Source: Prorocentrum cordatum
Lineage: Eukaryota; Sar; Dinophyceae; Prorocentrales; Prorocentraceae
DNA length: 64,000 bases
Direction of reading: 5' to 3'
Assembly: GCA_963575745.1 (NCBI GenBank)
Contig: CAUYUJ010018059.1
Coordinates: 1,202,501-1,266,500 of the forward strand
Part shown: one piece after another, positions 44,667 through 56,200 of the stretch
How the letters are laid out: each line of letters opens with the position of its first letter
Position numbering within the stretch: position 1 is the first letter of the stretch
Translations under genes and position numbers: made by a program
Notes under the pieces: model-generated
The model's database searches: none
The model's input: only the letters and a program-made list of their open reading frames with translations
What the model was told of the DNA's origin: nothing

Positions 44667-45397
44667 CTGGAACAGCTGCAGGCAGTAGGGGCGCGCCGTG
44701 GCCCTCCGGCTCCAAGCCGAAGGCCCGCTCTCGCCCTCTGCCCGCCCTGGCCTGCCCCAGCCCCTGCTCCCTCCTCCCTCCACCTTTGTCCCCCCTTCCT
44801 CTCTCCCTCGTCCTCCTTCCTGCTCCCTCCGTCCATCTGCCTGTTCCTCCCTCGCCTCCCTCCCTCCCTCCCTCCCCCCTCCCTCTTCCCTCCCTCCCTC
44901 GGGCCTCCCTCCCTCCTCCCTCCCTCCCAGACTTCCCCCCTCCTCTTCCTCCTCCCTCCTTCCTCCTCCCTCGCCGTCCTCAGGGCGTTGCAGCATGCAG
45001 ATTGTTGTTATACACTGGTAAGAAGACACCAGGAGTAACCCAGGCTTCTCCCGAAAAGGTGATCTGACTGAATGCCCCCCAAACTCGATTCGATTCCTCT
45101 CTGGCCTCCTCCTCCTCCTCCTCCTCCTCCTCCTCCTTCCGTCCTCCCACGCCTCCTCCTCCTCCTCCTTCCCTCCTCACTCCTCCGTCCTCCTCCCGCA
45201 GTCTGGTTTCGCTGCGCTATGGCTGCTGCACTCGGGATCCCTCCCTTCCTCCTAAAAAGCCCCTTTCCTCCCCTCCGTGTGCGCGCGCACTCCTGCACTC
45301 GCTGCCGCGCGGGCGTCGCCGTCAGCGTCGTCATGGAACAAATGTCTCAAACGCAGCCGGATATCGCCAACGTCGTCGTCGTCGTCGTCGTCGTCGA

Positions 45398-45446
<49 letters not shown>

Positions 45447-45639
45447 TCGTCGTCGTCGTCGTCGAACGATTGTCTCGAACGTCGTCGAACGGCGTGAAAC
45501 GTCGTCGTCGAACTCGTCATCGTCACCGTCGAAACACCAGACCAAATCCGCCGACCCTGTCGGCGTGTGTGAGGGGCTTTTCCGTTCGAGCCGTCATCTC
45601 CGTCATTCTTTGTACTCGTCGTCTCTGTCCTTCCCTTTC
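44667..45639. other. Microsatellite-rich stretch without recognised genes
   Basis: CCCT/TCC runs at 44,780-44,990, (TCC)n at 45,105-45,160 and (GTC)n at 45,376-45,463. No coding signal beyond the candidate exon at its start. Confidence 0.5.
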
Positions 45640-46345
45640 CCTGGGACTCCTCTTCCCCTGGGCTCCAGCCAAGCCGACCTTGAGCAACCTCGTAATTGAG
45701 TCGAAGGGAAGCCCCTTCCCTTTGATCCCTCCCCCGCCGGGAGGGGGGGGGGGGGTAGCGACCCCCCCCCCGGGTCAGATACGACGCCCCCCCCTGGGAC
45801 TCCTCTTCCCCTGGGCTCCAGCCAAGCCGACCTTGAGCACCTCGTAATTGAGTCGAAGGGAAGCCCCTTCCCTTTGATCCCTCCCCCGCCGGGAGGGGGG
45901 GGGGGGTAGGGGGGGGGGTACCGACCCCCCCCCCGGGTCAGATACGACTGGGCTCTCTTCCCCCCTTGAGCAACCTCGTAATTGAGTGGGACTCCAGATC
46001 TTCCCCTGGGGCTCCAGCCAAGCCGACCTTGAGCAACCTCGTAATTGAGTCGAAGGGAAGCCCCTTCCCTTTGATCCCTCCCCCGCCGGGAGGGGGGGGG
46101 GGGTAGCGACCCCCCCCCCGGGTCAGATACGACGCCCCCCCCTGGGACTCCTCTTCCCCTGGGCTCCAGCCAAGCCGACCTTGAGCAACCTCGTAATTGA
46201 GTCGAAGGGAAGCCCCTTCCCTTTGATCCCTCCCCCGCCGGGAGGCGAGGGGGGGGTAGCGGGGGGCGGTAGCGACCCCCCCCCAGGTCAGATACGACGC
46301 CCCCCCCCGTACCGACCTTGAGCAACGTCGTAATTGAGTCGAAGG
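45640..46345. repeat. Tandem repeat of about 150 bp, five units
   Basis: Each unit has cagccaagccgaccttgagc, aacctcgtaattgagtcgaa, then a poly(G) run and a poly(C) run. Anchors at about 45,674, 45,825, 46,021, 46,173 and 46,309. Minus-strand frames give a periodic peptide but also change frame, so coding is unlikely. Confidence 0.75.
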
Positions 46346-46900
46346 GAAGCTCCTTCCCTTTCCCTTCCCCGCCGGGGGAGGGAAAAGGGGTCCCGGGGGG
46401 GGTCCTGGGGGAGTCCCGGGGAAGTCCCGGGTCAGATACGACACCTCCCTCCCCCACCTTCTCGTCCTTCTCCCCGTTCCCCAAAACCATCCCACAGCCC
46501 GTGCCTCTTGCTGCGCATTGCGAACAGGGTCGGCGGCACCGGCCGTCAGGCCTTCGCAATCAAATGCGGCCGAAGGGTGTGTGAATGACGAGGAACAGTT
46601 GGGGGATGTGGCATGACGACGACGAGATGGAGACGGCCATGGGAAGCGACATAGGGTGGACACGCCAGCATGGTGGTTCAGTACGCCCCGATGTTTCGCT
46701 GACGCCCGCCGAACTCATTTCCAGTCTCGGGCATCGGCCAAGCGAATTCTGGCATGGGCGAGGACTCCTCCATTTCTACGGTGCGACGACCTCTATTGGG
46801 CACGCTGGGCACACAGCGCGCACGCCTCTATTGGTCCCAGACCTCCGACGACTCGACTTTTCCGGGGTCCCTGAGCCCCCTTCTGGAACTCTCGCCTTAC

Positions 46901-47052
46901 GCGGGGCGTGTCCCCCTACAGGCGGATTTTGAGCGAAAGCTCAACAAGAGTCAAACAATACCTCGAAATAGGCAACAAATGCTCAACAAACCGTCCCCAG
47001 ACTATTTTCCTACCATTTTTGCATCTTCCCCCTGCAAAAGGACAGGCTCGAC
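46901..47052. mobile_element. MITE-like element, family A, copy 3
   Basis: 152 bp, the most diverged copy. Ends are gcggggcgtgtccccctaca and tgcaaaaggacaggctcgac. The core caacaaatgctcaacaaacc aligns with the other two copies. It overlaps the end of a 115-codon plus-strand ORF (46,585-46,932) that I do not trust. Confidence 0.55.
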
Positions 47053-48409
47053 TTACCTCTCGCCCCCTCGCTCCTCACCCCGAGCCGTTTCGCGGGGGCC
47101 CCAGGGCCCGGGAACGGCCTCCCAGCGCCGAGCAGGGCGAACGGCCCCTGGCCTCTGGCGCGAGGTTCCTCCCGGCCGCCGGAAGTCACGGGGAGGGGAC
47201 GCGCCCCGAACAGCACACGTTCTCAGCCGCGGAGGGCGCGGGCTCCCTGGGGGCCGTGGGCATAGTGCACAATACCGTCAAAACTGATACTAAAGATGCG
47301 CGGGAAGGAGGCAAGGCCCCTGGGCGCCCACGCCGAAGCTTCTCGAGCGGGGCTGGCCATCGAAAGTGGTTGAGGATGCGCCGTAGATGTCCGATGCAGG
47401 GACATCGATCATCCTTCCTGTGCGTGTTGGCTGTACCACGCGGGTCAAGAGCACGAGCCCTACACAGAATATCCCCATGCCCCATGAAGATGCCTCAGAC
47501 GGAGATCGCTCCAGGGTGGAGTCCAAGCGCTGAAAATCTTATGAGAAGGGTACCCCTCCAATTCTGAGGTTGCTGTTTCACCCTCGCGTCGGCTGTGATT
47601 GCCCCTGTCGCTGCAGTCATCGTCGTCGTGATACCACCAAAAAGCGCCGAGTAAGGAACAAAACCAGGCTTTGCTGGCCACGGCGGCGTCGAAGTGGTTC
47701 CCCGACCTGAATATACGGAGCGGCTCGAAACTTGTTTGAGCGCCGCGCTCTGTCCGCCTCGTTCAGCCAAGGACCCTACTGCAGGGGGAGAGAGCCTGCA
47801 GAGCGGCCCGAAACTCAGAGCCCCTCCAGGGCATGTTCCGGCGTCTCGACTGTATTCCCTGGGCGTCTACCGGGGGTGCGTTCCGAGCGGGACTCCGAGG
47901 CGAATCCAGCCCTGGCGACAAGGGCTCCAATAGGAGCCAGAAACAACACACAAAGGAATTTCACACAAACGGTTTTGGCACCACCAACGGTGCAACGCAT
48001 GTGCACACATGCGACTGACTCCCCAGCGATCCGAACCGGGGTTGATGCACGGCCGCGCTCTAGGATGCAGTTGACATGTATGGTGTGGCAAGGCTGTCGG
48101 CGGCGAACAGATCCCCAAATCCGCTACAAACTAACATTCCATGGTGGTTTGGCACAGCCAAACCACCGTGCAACGTCAGTTTGTTCATCCGTTGACAGCA
48201 GCACGCGTCGCGGCAGCAAAACGCAGAAGCGCGCGCGGGCATGCAGGGCCGGCGATGTGGCTGGCCAGCTGCCAGCGCGACTTCGGCAAAACAGCCGAAA
48301 TCCACGCAGGATCGTTTTGGGCGTGGTAACCGGCGCAATTGCATCGCACTGCCAGGCACCGGGGCCTTGCGATTGTAGCGCCAGGCCCCGTGCGTTCTCG
48401 AGGCGGGAA
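47053..48409. other. Gene-free stretch
   Basis: A plus-strand frame near 47,080-47,260 (LPAAGSHGEGTRPEQHTFSA) has raised third-position GC but no recognised domain. The rest is unassigned. Confidence 0.25.
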
Positions 48410-48575
48410 GGCAAGCTCTACACAAAGGAATCGCACGTGCTCTTGTGGGGGCGGCGAAAACGATCGTGCACAAAGGAAATTCCTTTGTGTGCCCCCCGCG
48501 TTGGCAGTTTAACCAGACCGTACACAAAGGAATTACGCGAGACTTCGTGGCACACAAAGGAATTACAGCAACGCC
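48410..48575. promoter_or_regulatory. Cluster of cacaaaggaatt motifs
   Basis: Copies at 48,420, 48,469, 48,523 and 48,552, with one more at 47,949. The copy at 48,469 joins an inverted copy (cacaaaggaa-a-ttcctttgtg). The core resembles HMG-box targets (ACAAAG). A regulatory role is only a guess; no gene start is recognised nearby. Confidence 0.3.
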
Positions 48576-49379
48576 CTCTGGGTTGCGCTCTTCGCGCGCG
48601 GCGACAGCTCCGAGCTGGAAAGGAAGGGAGGGCGGGACAAGGCAAAGGAGGGGAAAAAGAAAAAGAAGAGGAGGGCGAGACAGAAACGAAGGAAGCAACG
48701 GAAGGGAGCCAGGGTGCGCGCAAACGAAGCCAATACTGCGCGCCGAGACAGTCGTTCGTTCGTTCGGTTGGCCGTGCGGCAGATGAATCGAAAAAAGATT
48801 GTTTGCTGCCTATCGAATGGACTTTTTGGAAATGAGACTCGCGCTCTCTTCCCAACCTCCTTTCCCACGCCCAGTTGCGAGCGCGCGACGATTTGTTCTG
48901 CTCTGCGGGCAGAGGACTGCCAGTTGCTGGTGAGTGGTCTTTCCACCCGTCACGCGTTCCGAACACATGCGACCAGCTAGACGCACTTGCCACGCAAACA
49001 GCCAGCTCCAAAGAACGACGCCGCACCGATCCACGCATCCGTGCCGGGCACCCTCTCAACGACGCTCCCTTCAGGCGTAAAACCTATAAAACCCTGTGCG
49101 TTTATGTGTTTTTCCTGTTCTGATCCAAAAGAGGCCCCTATCGACGACCACGAGCAACAAACATCGGCACTGGTATGTTTCTCTTCCCTCTTGTGGCAAT
49201 CGAACAGATCATCGTGAAAACGGGCCATGCACCCGACGACGATCGCCATGACCTTGTTTTGCACCCTGGATCGCTATTCGACGGCCCCGGGGCCCGCTCG
49301 GGGCTCCTGGACCCAGGAATGCAGCGACGAACCTCCAGGGCCCGTTTACCCCATGGCCCCCTCCCTCCCCCTCCTCTCT
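48576..49379. other. Gene-free stretch
   Basis: A GA-rich run at 48,615-48,700, otherwise unique sequence. The stop-free tail of the copia third frame crosses 49,138-49,380 but has repeat-like composition. Confidence 0.3.
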
Positions 49380-49799
49380 CCTCCGTTTTCCTCCATTCTC
49401 TGGCTCCTCCGGCTCCTCCGGCTCCTCCTCCTCCTCCTCCTCCTCCGGCTCCTCCTCCTCCTCCTCCTCTTCCTCCTCCTCGTCCTCCTCGTCGTCCTCC
49501 TCCTCCGCCTTCTCCTCCCGCCGTCCTCCTCCCGTTTCTTCTCCGTCTTCCTCGCGTTCTTCTCGTCCTCCCCGTCCTCCCTCTCCTCCTCCTCCTCCTC
49601 CTCCTCCTCCACCTCCTCCTCCTCCTCCTCCTCCTCCACCTCCTCCTCCTCCTCCTCCTCCGTCCTCCTCCGTCCTCCTCCGTCCTCCTCCGTCCTCCAC
49701 CGTCAATTCCTCCTCCTCCGTCCTCCTCCGTCCTCGCCGTCCTCGTCCATTCTCTTCCGTCCTCCTCCGTCCTCCGTCCTCCCTCCTCCGTTCTCCTCC
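49380..49799. repeat. (TCC)n/GTCC microsatellite at the 3' edge of the copia element
   Basis: TCC and cctccgt units. The coding frame of the element's third ORF runs into it. Confidence 0.92.
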
Positions 49800-52700
49800 T
49801 GGGCCCCTTCTCCCCCATGAGCATCGGTGAAGAATGCCAAGATGCCCAAGCCCCAGGGTATTCTTTGATCAACAGCATAAGGTACTGGAATAAGTCATTG
49901 TATGCCATAACCCATGGATCATTATCAGGAAGGGTTTGGTCAGGATCGCTAGGGTCCGTTGCTGGCGTACGTGTAGACCTTCCAGGAGTCGGCTCAGTCG
50001 TGTCGCCCGTCTCGGCAGGCAGTGATGCCGGCAATGTGCCCTCGGCACATGACGCCATCCACGCACAATGAGCCATCTCGTTTGCCGTCTGTGTCATCAA
50101 TGTTGTGAGGCTGAGGTCTCTTTTCCATTCGTTTGTCAACTTTTCTCTGAAGTCGAGGGCTGCCATGATTTCCTTGGCCTGAGTGTAGGCCTGGTTGTCC
50201 GTGACAGAAGTCAGCAATGGCGGCCTGAATGGATATGGCTGAGAAGGAAGAGACTGTATCAATGCGCAAAAATTGCGATAGCATACTGCGTCGCAGAATT
50301 GCGTTGTAAGCATTGCCATGTTATGGTTATTCTGTTTGGCGTGCCAAGCCTGCGGGGTAACCCTGTCGTATGTATCCACCCAATGGTCGGATGGAAGAAC
50401 AGTGATACCACGGTTCTGCATGATAGTGATCAAGTCGCTCGTGTGGTGATCAAAGTTCGGGTGTACGCCCCATTGCGCTGCTTTTCCAGGCCCCATGACC
50501 GTGGGGCAGCGAAAATACTGCATCACATCGACAAAACGTGATACGTCCACGAGCACGTGCACGGGCATGAGCGTCGGGACGCCGCCCTCACATTCCATCT
50601 TTTGGAGCTCGTGTACGTTGGTAGGAGCACGACTGTGATGTCGGCGCATGTCGATGGTGTTCTGTCCAGGATTAGCACATGCGATGTCGTTCGCACTCCA
50701 TACTACCATGGCATTGAGTCCCCTGTGATAGTGTCTTTGTTTTATGGATGATGGGAAATCATTGGCCCAGTATTCCCAGATGGTCTCGTTCAGCTCGCGC
50801 CACTTCTTGATGGAAGCGTTGTCGCTTTGAAACATGAGGCCTCTGGCTTCGCGGATCTTCCTGATCATATTGCGCTGCTCGAGAGTGTTCTCAAACTGAT
50901 TGTTGAGAAGAGCGTTGATACGGCTTTCCTCTTTCTCGAAACGTTGCTTGCGTAGTTCCTCCATTCCGTATCGTACGCCCTCATAACCAGCTTCAGGCAA
51001 GAGAACGCAATCTTGACCGATCGGCGTGTCATTCTGTCTGAACCATTCCCTGTAATTGCCAAAAGAGAATGCCCACATCATGATGTCGTCGCGGATCATG
51101 GTCGACAGGTGCTCAAGAGTAGCGCCACCCATGTATTCCGCGCGGTTAAGGCACGGCATGAATAGCGGAACAAGAGCAGTATTTGATGCTTTGGCGAGGT
51201 CGATTCTCTTCTGGGCAGCGTTGAGCTCGTCGATGCCGAAAGTGGGGTACTTCTTGTGTTTTGCACCCTTAGCCCCTTTCTTCGGATGCATGATCCATGT
51301 TGAGTCCGTGTATAAGTTGGTCCATTTGTACGCATGACCCGATGGCCCACATGCATGATGTAATAGTAGTCCCAAGTCCTCTTGTACGAGGGAGTGCCAC
51401 CCATTGTCTGACAATAGGGTAGAAACCAAGCGACCACCACAGAAAGCACTGTATTTTGCGTGGTCCAGCTCGAATGGGTCAACATCATTGCCAGGAGTCA
51501 TGCCAGGATCATTCGAACCCATGTGGTCAGCAGCGTCGCCGAAGAAGTCGTTGCCCTCGTTGTATGGTGTCCAACGATAGGTACGCTCTGTCTCTTGTGG
51601 ATCATCCAATATCGCCACCCAACCATTCGGATGGTCGGATGGTGTTGCCACCGTCTTGGAGTTTGATCCGATGCTTCCAAAGCCTCCGCGCGCAGTCAAC
51701 CATGTAGTAAGCTTGCGGCGGAACTTCGTTGTTTGGGTAAGGTCGGAAAAAGCTCTCGTGTTGGTGACCAAGTTATCCTCGACGATATGACCGGTGTGCC
51801 CAGATGTATCCGATGTCCTGGCGGTGCCAGGTGGACGAGTAGGTAGCTTGGCCATTGCACGATCAATTTTAGGAGCATAGCATGGCGTTACCAATCCATT
51901 CTGGTATACATCGGATGGTGCACTCAGACCATTGTTGTAATATTTTTGCGTATCCGTAACGCTGTCCTCGGTGTATTGTCCCAGAACTGCACTGCCAATT
52001 TTGGACCAATCGTTGTGAATCATCATCCACTCCGTCTTCAGTATCATAGTAGTAAAGTTTGATGGTGGACATTTGCGGTCTGATCCTGGGATCGTCGCAT
52101 TCAAATGATCATGTAGTCCACGAACACTATCTTGTACTGAAGGATTACGATTGAAAAGGCTGGAAATCATACACATAGCACGCATGAAAGATAGCCACGG
52201 CGTAGCTGTGAACGTGTTGTACTCGTAGTTGGCGTTGCCGCCGACGGATCCACTCTCAGTGCTGGCCCATTTCTTAGCCTCGACGGACGCGAAGCGGGCA
52301 AGTTCACGGATAGAAGACTCGTCGGGTACTCGAAGATCAAATTCTCCGCTCCGATCGGCACGCCGTTGATGTATGTATATGTAACCATCTTCGGGATCAC
52401 GAGGACGACCAGTTTGAGCGTGGTACGCAAAGCCCACGCGGTCATCGTCCCTGGCGTTCGGGTCGTACTCCTTGTCGTAGCCGATGGGCCAGCCGACGAG
52501 GTTGAGCGGCTGTGCCTGATCCATCTCGTGGATGGAGGGGTCGGGATTAGAACCGATCTCACTTATGTTCGCCTCGCAAGCGGCAAACAGGATGCTTGTA
52601 AGCTTTGTAGCTCGAGTCGTAAAATTGCTGCGGTGTGAACGAATAATCAATGTCCTAACTCTCTCTGCATCTCGTTGAGGTGAGGGAGGATGGCGAGGAT

Positions 52701-53289
52701 GTCTACCGTGCGGTGAACGTGCGCGTGAACGAGGTGTGCGCGACGCAGTATCTGCGGCTGGTACGCCATAGTGGTACATGCATGCACATAGTCCCTCATG
52801 GTTAGCTTGTCCAACACACTGAAATCCGCATTCTGATCCTACCTCGCCCCATCTTTCTTTTTCCGTCAGCAATATCTTGCATATTTCTGGGCATCCATTC
52901 AATTTAGGAGGTTCCGCTTCATGAGGTAAACCGTCGGGCCTCCGAGGCCCTCGTATCGGCGGACATTGTATCGGAGTAACAGGAAAAATAAGCGAGTGTT
53001 CCAAGAGGTCCTTCCAAAGGTCTGCTTTCTTGGTCTCGAAATGTTTGGTCATCATATCTGCGATCTGCTCTTTTGTTCCTACATATTTAAGCTCGATATG
53101 TTCAATTTGACATGTTTCGCATATCCAATCCAGATTGATACGATGAGTACGATGAAGATGACGAAGTGCTGGTGTACGTCCCTTTTGGACAATTTTGATA
53201 ACGGCCTGGTTATCCTCCAGACGATAAGTCGTACTTTCGGTGCACTGATCTCTGGAGCTGGCTCTGGATCCACGTGTAGTACGGTACCT
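49800..53289 (-). CDS. Third ORF of the copia-type element: end of RNase H fused to a large unknown region
   Basis: The frame opens at 53,289. It starts with the missing RNase H end (residues through ADMMTKHFETKKADLWKDLL) and then, instead of stopping, continues for about 1,080 residues of balanced composition. A cysteine/histidine cluster follows soon after (GSECGFQCVGQANHEGLCAC). Then comes a long globular region with many aromatic residues (YTEDSVTDTQKYYNNGL, TLLSDNGWHSLVQEDLG). Near 50,400-50,700 the order AMVVWSANDIA, CPTVMGPGKAAQW, GITVLPSDHWVDTYDRV recalls an SGNH-hydrolase-like alpha/beta fold; that is inference. I do not recognise the protein. At 49,800 the frame passes into (TCC)n DNA and runs stop-free to 49,138; that tail is not meaningful. 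Confidence 0.65.
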
Positions 53290-56200
53290 TCATGGGATAT
53301 TGTACGTCTCTTTGGAGTCGTAGGTAAATCCGTATTTAGCGGTAGTTGCCTACGGCTAGGAGAAGATCCCCGAGTAGGGGGTGCCTTGCGAGGCGATGGT
53401 TTACGCTTCTTTTTGGCTGCCAATGTAGGACCAATCGCCGGGTCAACGTGTCGATGGCAACTCAGGCATGTATTCTTCTCTTTGCATGTTTTGGCAACTC
53501 CCACCACGGCTTCCCAGAATGATAGTAGTGGTAACCCTTCCAGTCGTAGTGCGGAATCGAGAGCAACGATCTCCGATTCAGTAGATGAATGTGAAACAAC
53601 CGTTTGTTTCTTACATACAGCGTTGACTGGAAAGAACGTATTGGGTCCAACAAGCGCAGCAAAAACACCGGTAGTGGATTTGGAGGATGTAATGCAATCA
53701 GCGAACGAGGCGTCAGTGAAGAGCATGATGGATAACTTGTCTGATGAATCGCCTATCCATCCGTGTAAGCAATGTGTACGCGTCGTTTTGATGTAGCATA
53801 TCAACCGATGTAGACGTTTGTCACATGTAGTATTCCATTTGGTAATTTCTCTGGCCAACATACATACCGGATGTAGAAGATCGAAACGACAGCAACGTGC
53901 CAAGTACAGGATCTTCATTAGTACACTTGCCGCGTCCTGGCCGAGAACGCCCTCGTCTGAATAGTCGGACTCAGTGAAGGAGGTGTCCTCGATGCCAGGG
54001 GTCTCTGCGTCGGGTAGATCATGGTATGTGGCGGGTATGGTATTGGTAGAAGTTGTGTCGACCGATTTTGCTGGGCTGCATGATCTTGTCCGTGCGTTGA
54101 GCACACTAGTAGGTCTGGCGACCGACCCGGAGGAGGATGGCGATTTGGATCGCGAAGCCCTCGGCGAGTCGGATCGTTTCCGACGTGACCCTGTTCCCTG
54201 GGCGCGCTTGGAGGCGCATTCCAGGTACCGCTCAATGCACTGATCTGTAAAACCAAGCATGTCATGTCGAATACCACGAACGTGTTTTGCCGTATTGTAT
54301 TCTTTCTCGTTGTGTGCAGGTAGCATAGGGCGTATTGTGGACATTCTTTTGTCGAAGATGCTCTGCGGTACATCATATGCTTGTTGTCCACAACCCAAAT
54401 ATTGTGAGTATGGAGTAGGTGGATCCAAATCGATACCGCTTTTACGAATATAATCCCAGCCAGTCTGTAGATTATGAGCTGGGCCGGCCAATTTGAAATC
54501 GTCCACATATACTGAAAGTATCAGTCCCAGTTTGTTGTGTCTCCATACACATTCCCATCCTGAAATAGGCTCGAAACCGACGCTTTCCAAGCATGTACGG
54601 CATTTTCGTTCCCAAAAGACACCTGCAAGAGGGTGTCCGTATAGTGCCAATCGCAATCGGCACACTGGGTTATTGTATTTTGACCATGATGTCGGTTGTC
54701 GCCATTTAGGTATAGTAATCCAAGTATCAACTGGATCAATTCGTCCGTCGCCGTATAATAATGCCTGCGTGTAAGCTCCAGGTGCGTCACTTTGCTCTCC
54801 CGCATATTGCGGTAATAATGCAGTAGCATCGCAAAGTTTGGAAGCCTCTATATGCGAAGCACTGGAAGCGGCGTCGGCGAATATGGCGGCCAAACCAGTT
54901 TCATCTTTGCCTGTATTGCCCTGAACCACCACTCTGCCCTTGAATTTACGTAGATCAGGAGGAAGTTCTTCATGTTTGACTGAAGATAATTCCAATATAT
55001 TGAAGAAATGCACCTTTGTTCCATTGCGAAAAGCTTGTGACTCAATGTCAGCTTTTTCTGCAACAGTCTCCAACATCCATGTTTGTTTCATTTCCAATCT
55101 CTCGTATTCTTTTCGTAGGGCTTCTTGTGCACGTGGTTCTGCGGCAACTTCTTTCTTACTCAGGTTTCTGGTAACTAATGCTGGGCGTGACCATGTCGAA
55201 TCTGGTATTTTATCTCTGTGTGCCGGCATGTAGTTGGTCTCACGTGGCATGGTTGGTATTGCTACCGACTGGGTGAACTTGCGTATGAGCGGGTTCAAAG
55301 TCCCAAAGTCGGTTCCTTCATTATCCACAAATACCAAAGCACGTTCTTCTCCATCGTGCTGTTGTGGTAGTTGACGGTAGTATAGTACCGTGGTAATGTC
55401 ACGTGGCCCACCAGGTAATTTGGCATACAGTATTTCTTTGTTTGTCACGCCTTTGACATTCTCGTCGCGGATGACGTCACAATTGTCAGTGTCGTATGTA
55501 ATCCGTCCTTCCACAGTATTCCATGTGGGTCCGCCTGATGTAGTAGTACGGAAATTGTTGACCTGTTTATCCTGTCTTGTCCACACTCTCAATGCAGCAC
55601 GATCACGAATCTCACGGGCTCGTTTAACGTCGTTGGCGTAATCGATTTCTTTCTTTTGCTGTCCACGGGAAAGTGTTTTCCAATGCTCGGGAAGAACGTG
55701 ATCAGGACGTGTCGTAGTCTGCACACGTGTCTCGCGTCCACGAACCACCATTTTGCCGTCTGGCGTTATTTTTGGAAGCTCATAGAACTGAATCGTGCCT
55801 GTCCACGGCTCGCTCAGCTCCCTGTGGTCGTTGGCGCTAACACCATCCCAAACATCTCGGAAGTTACTTTCGCCCTCGAACGTAGAAGTCGTTTTGAAAT
55901 CTCGTGTCACGTCGAGTTGGTCAACAGGTACTGGTATATTCATGACGTCGTCCGTTGGGATGAATAGTTTCTTTCTTGGGGTACGAATGTGTCTGATGAC
56001 GCAATATCCACGCTGTTCCCAGTAGTCTGGCTCCGGCGCTGGTGCAGCAACTTCAGAAGCCGATGTCTGGATATCAATAGCGTTATCTTCCGTCGTCATC
56101 ATAGACGGATCATCCCATTCTTTAGGGTAAGAAAGTGGAGGATCAGGCATTGGCTTGTCACCCAAGGGGCGAGAAGTAGATGCCTTCACCTCGTCGTGTG

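Noticed and set aside
45640-46559. A repeat protein encoded by the 150-bp units
   Set aside because: Units vary in length by amounts not divisible by three, so the frame is not kept.
46585-46932. A 115-codon plus-strand gene with a good ATG
   Set aside because: It ends inside a family A MITE and has no recognised domain or consistent codon bias.
49138-49799. The Arg/Glu/Gly tail that continues the third copia ORF
   Set aside because: It is translation of the (TCC)n array. The protein-like sequence ends at about 49,800.
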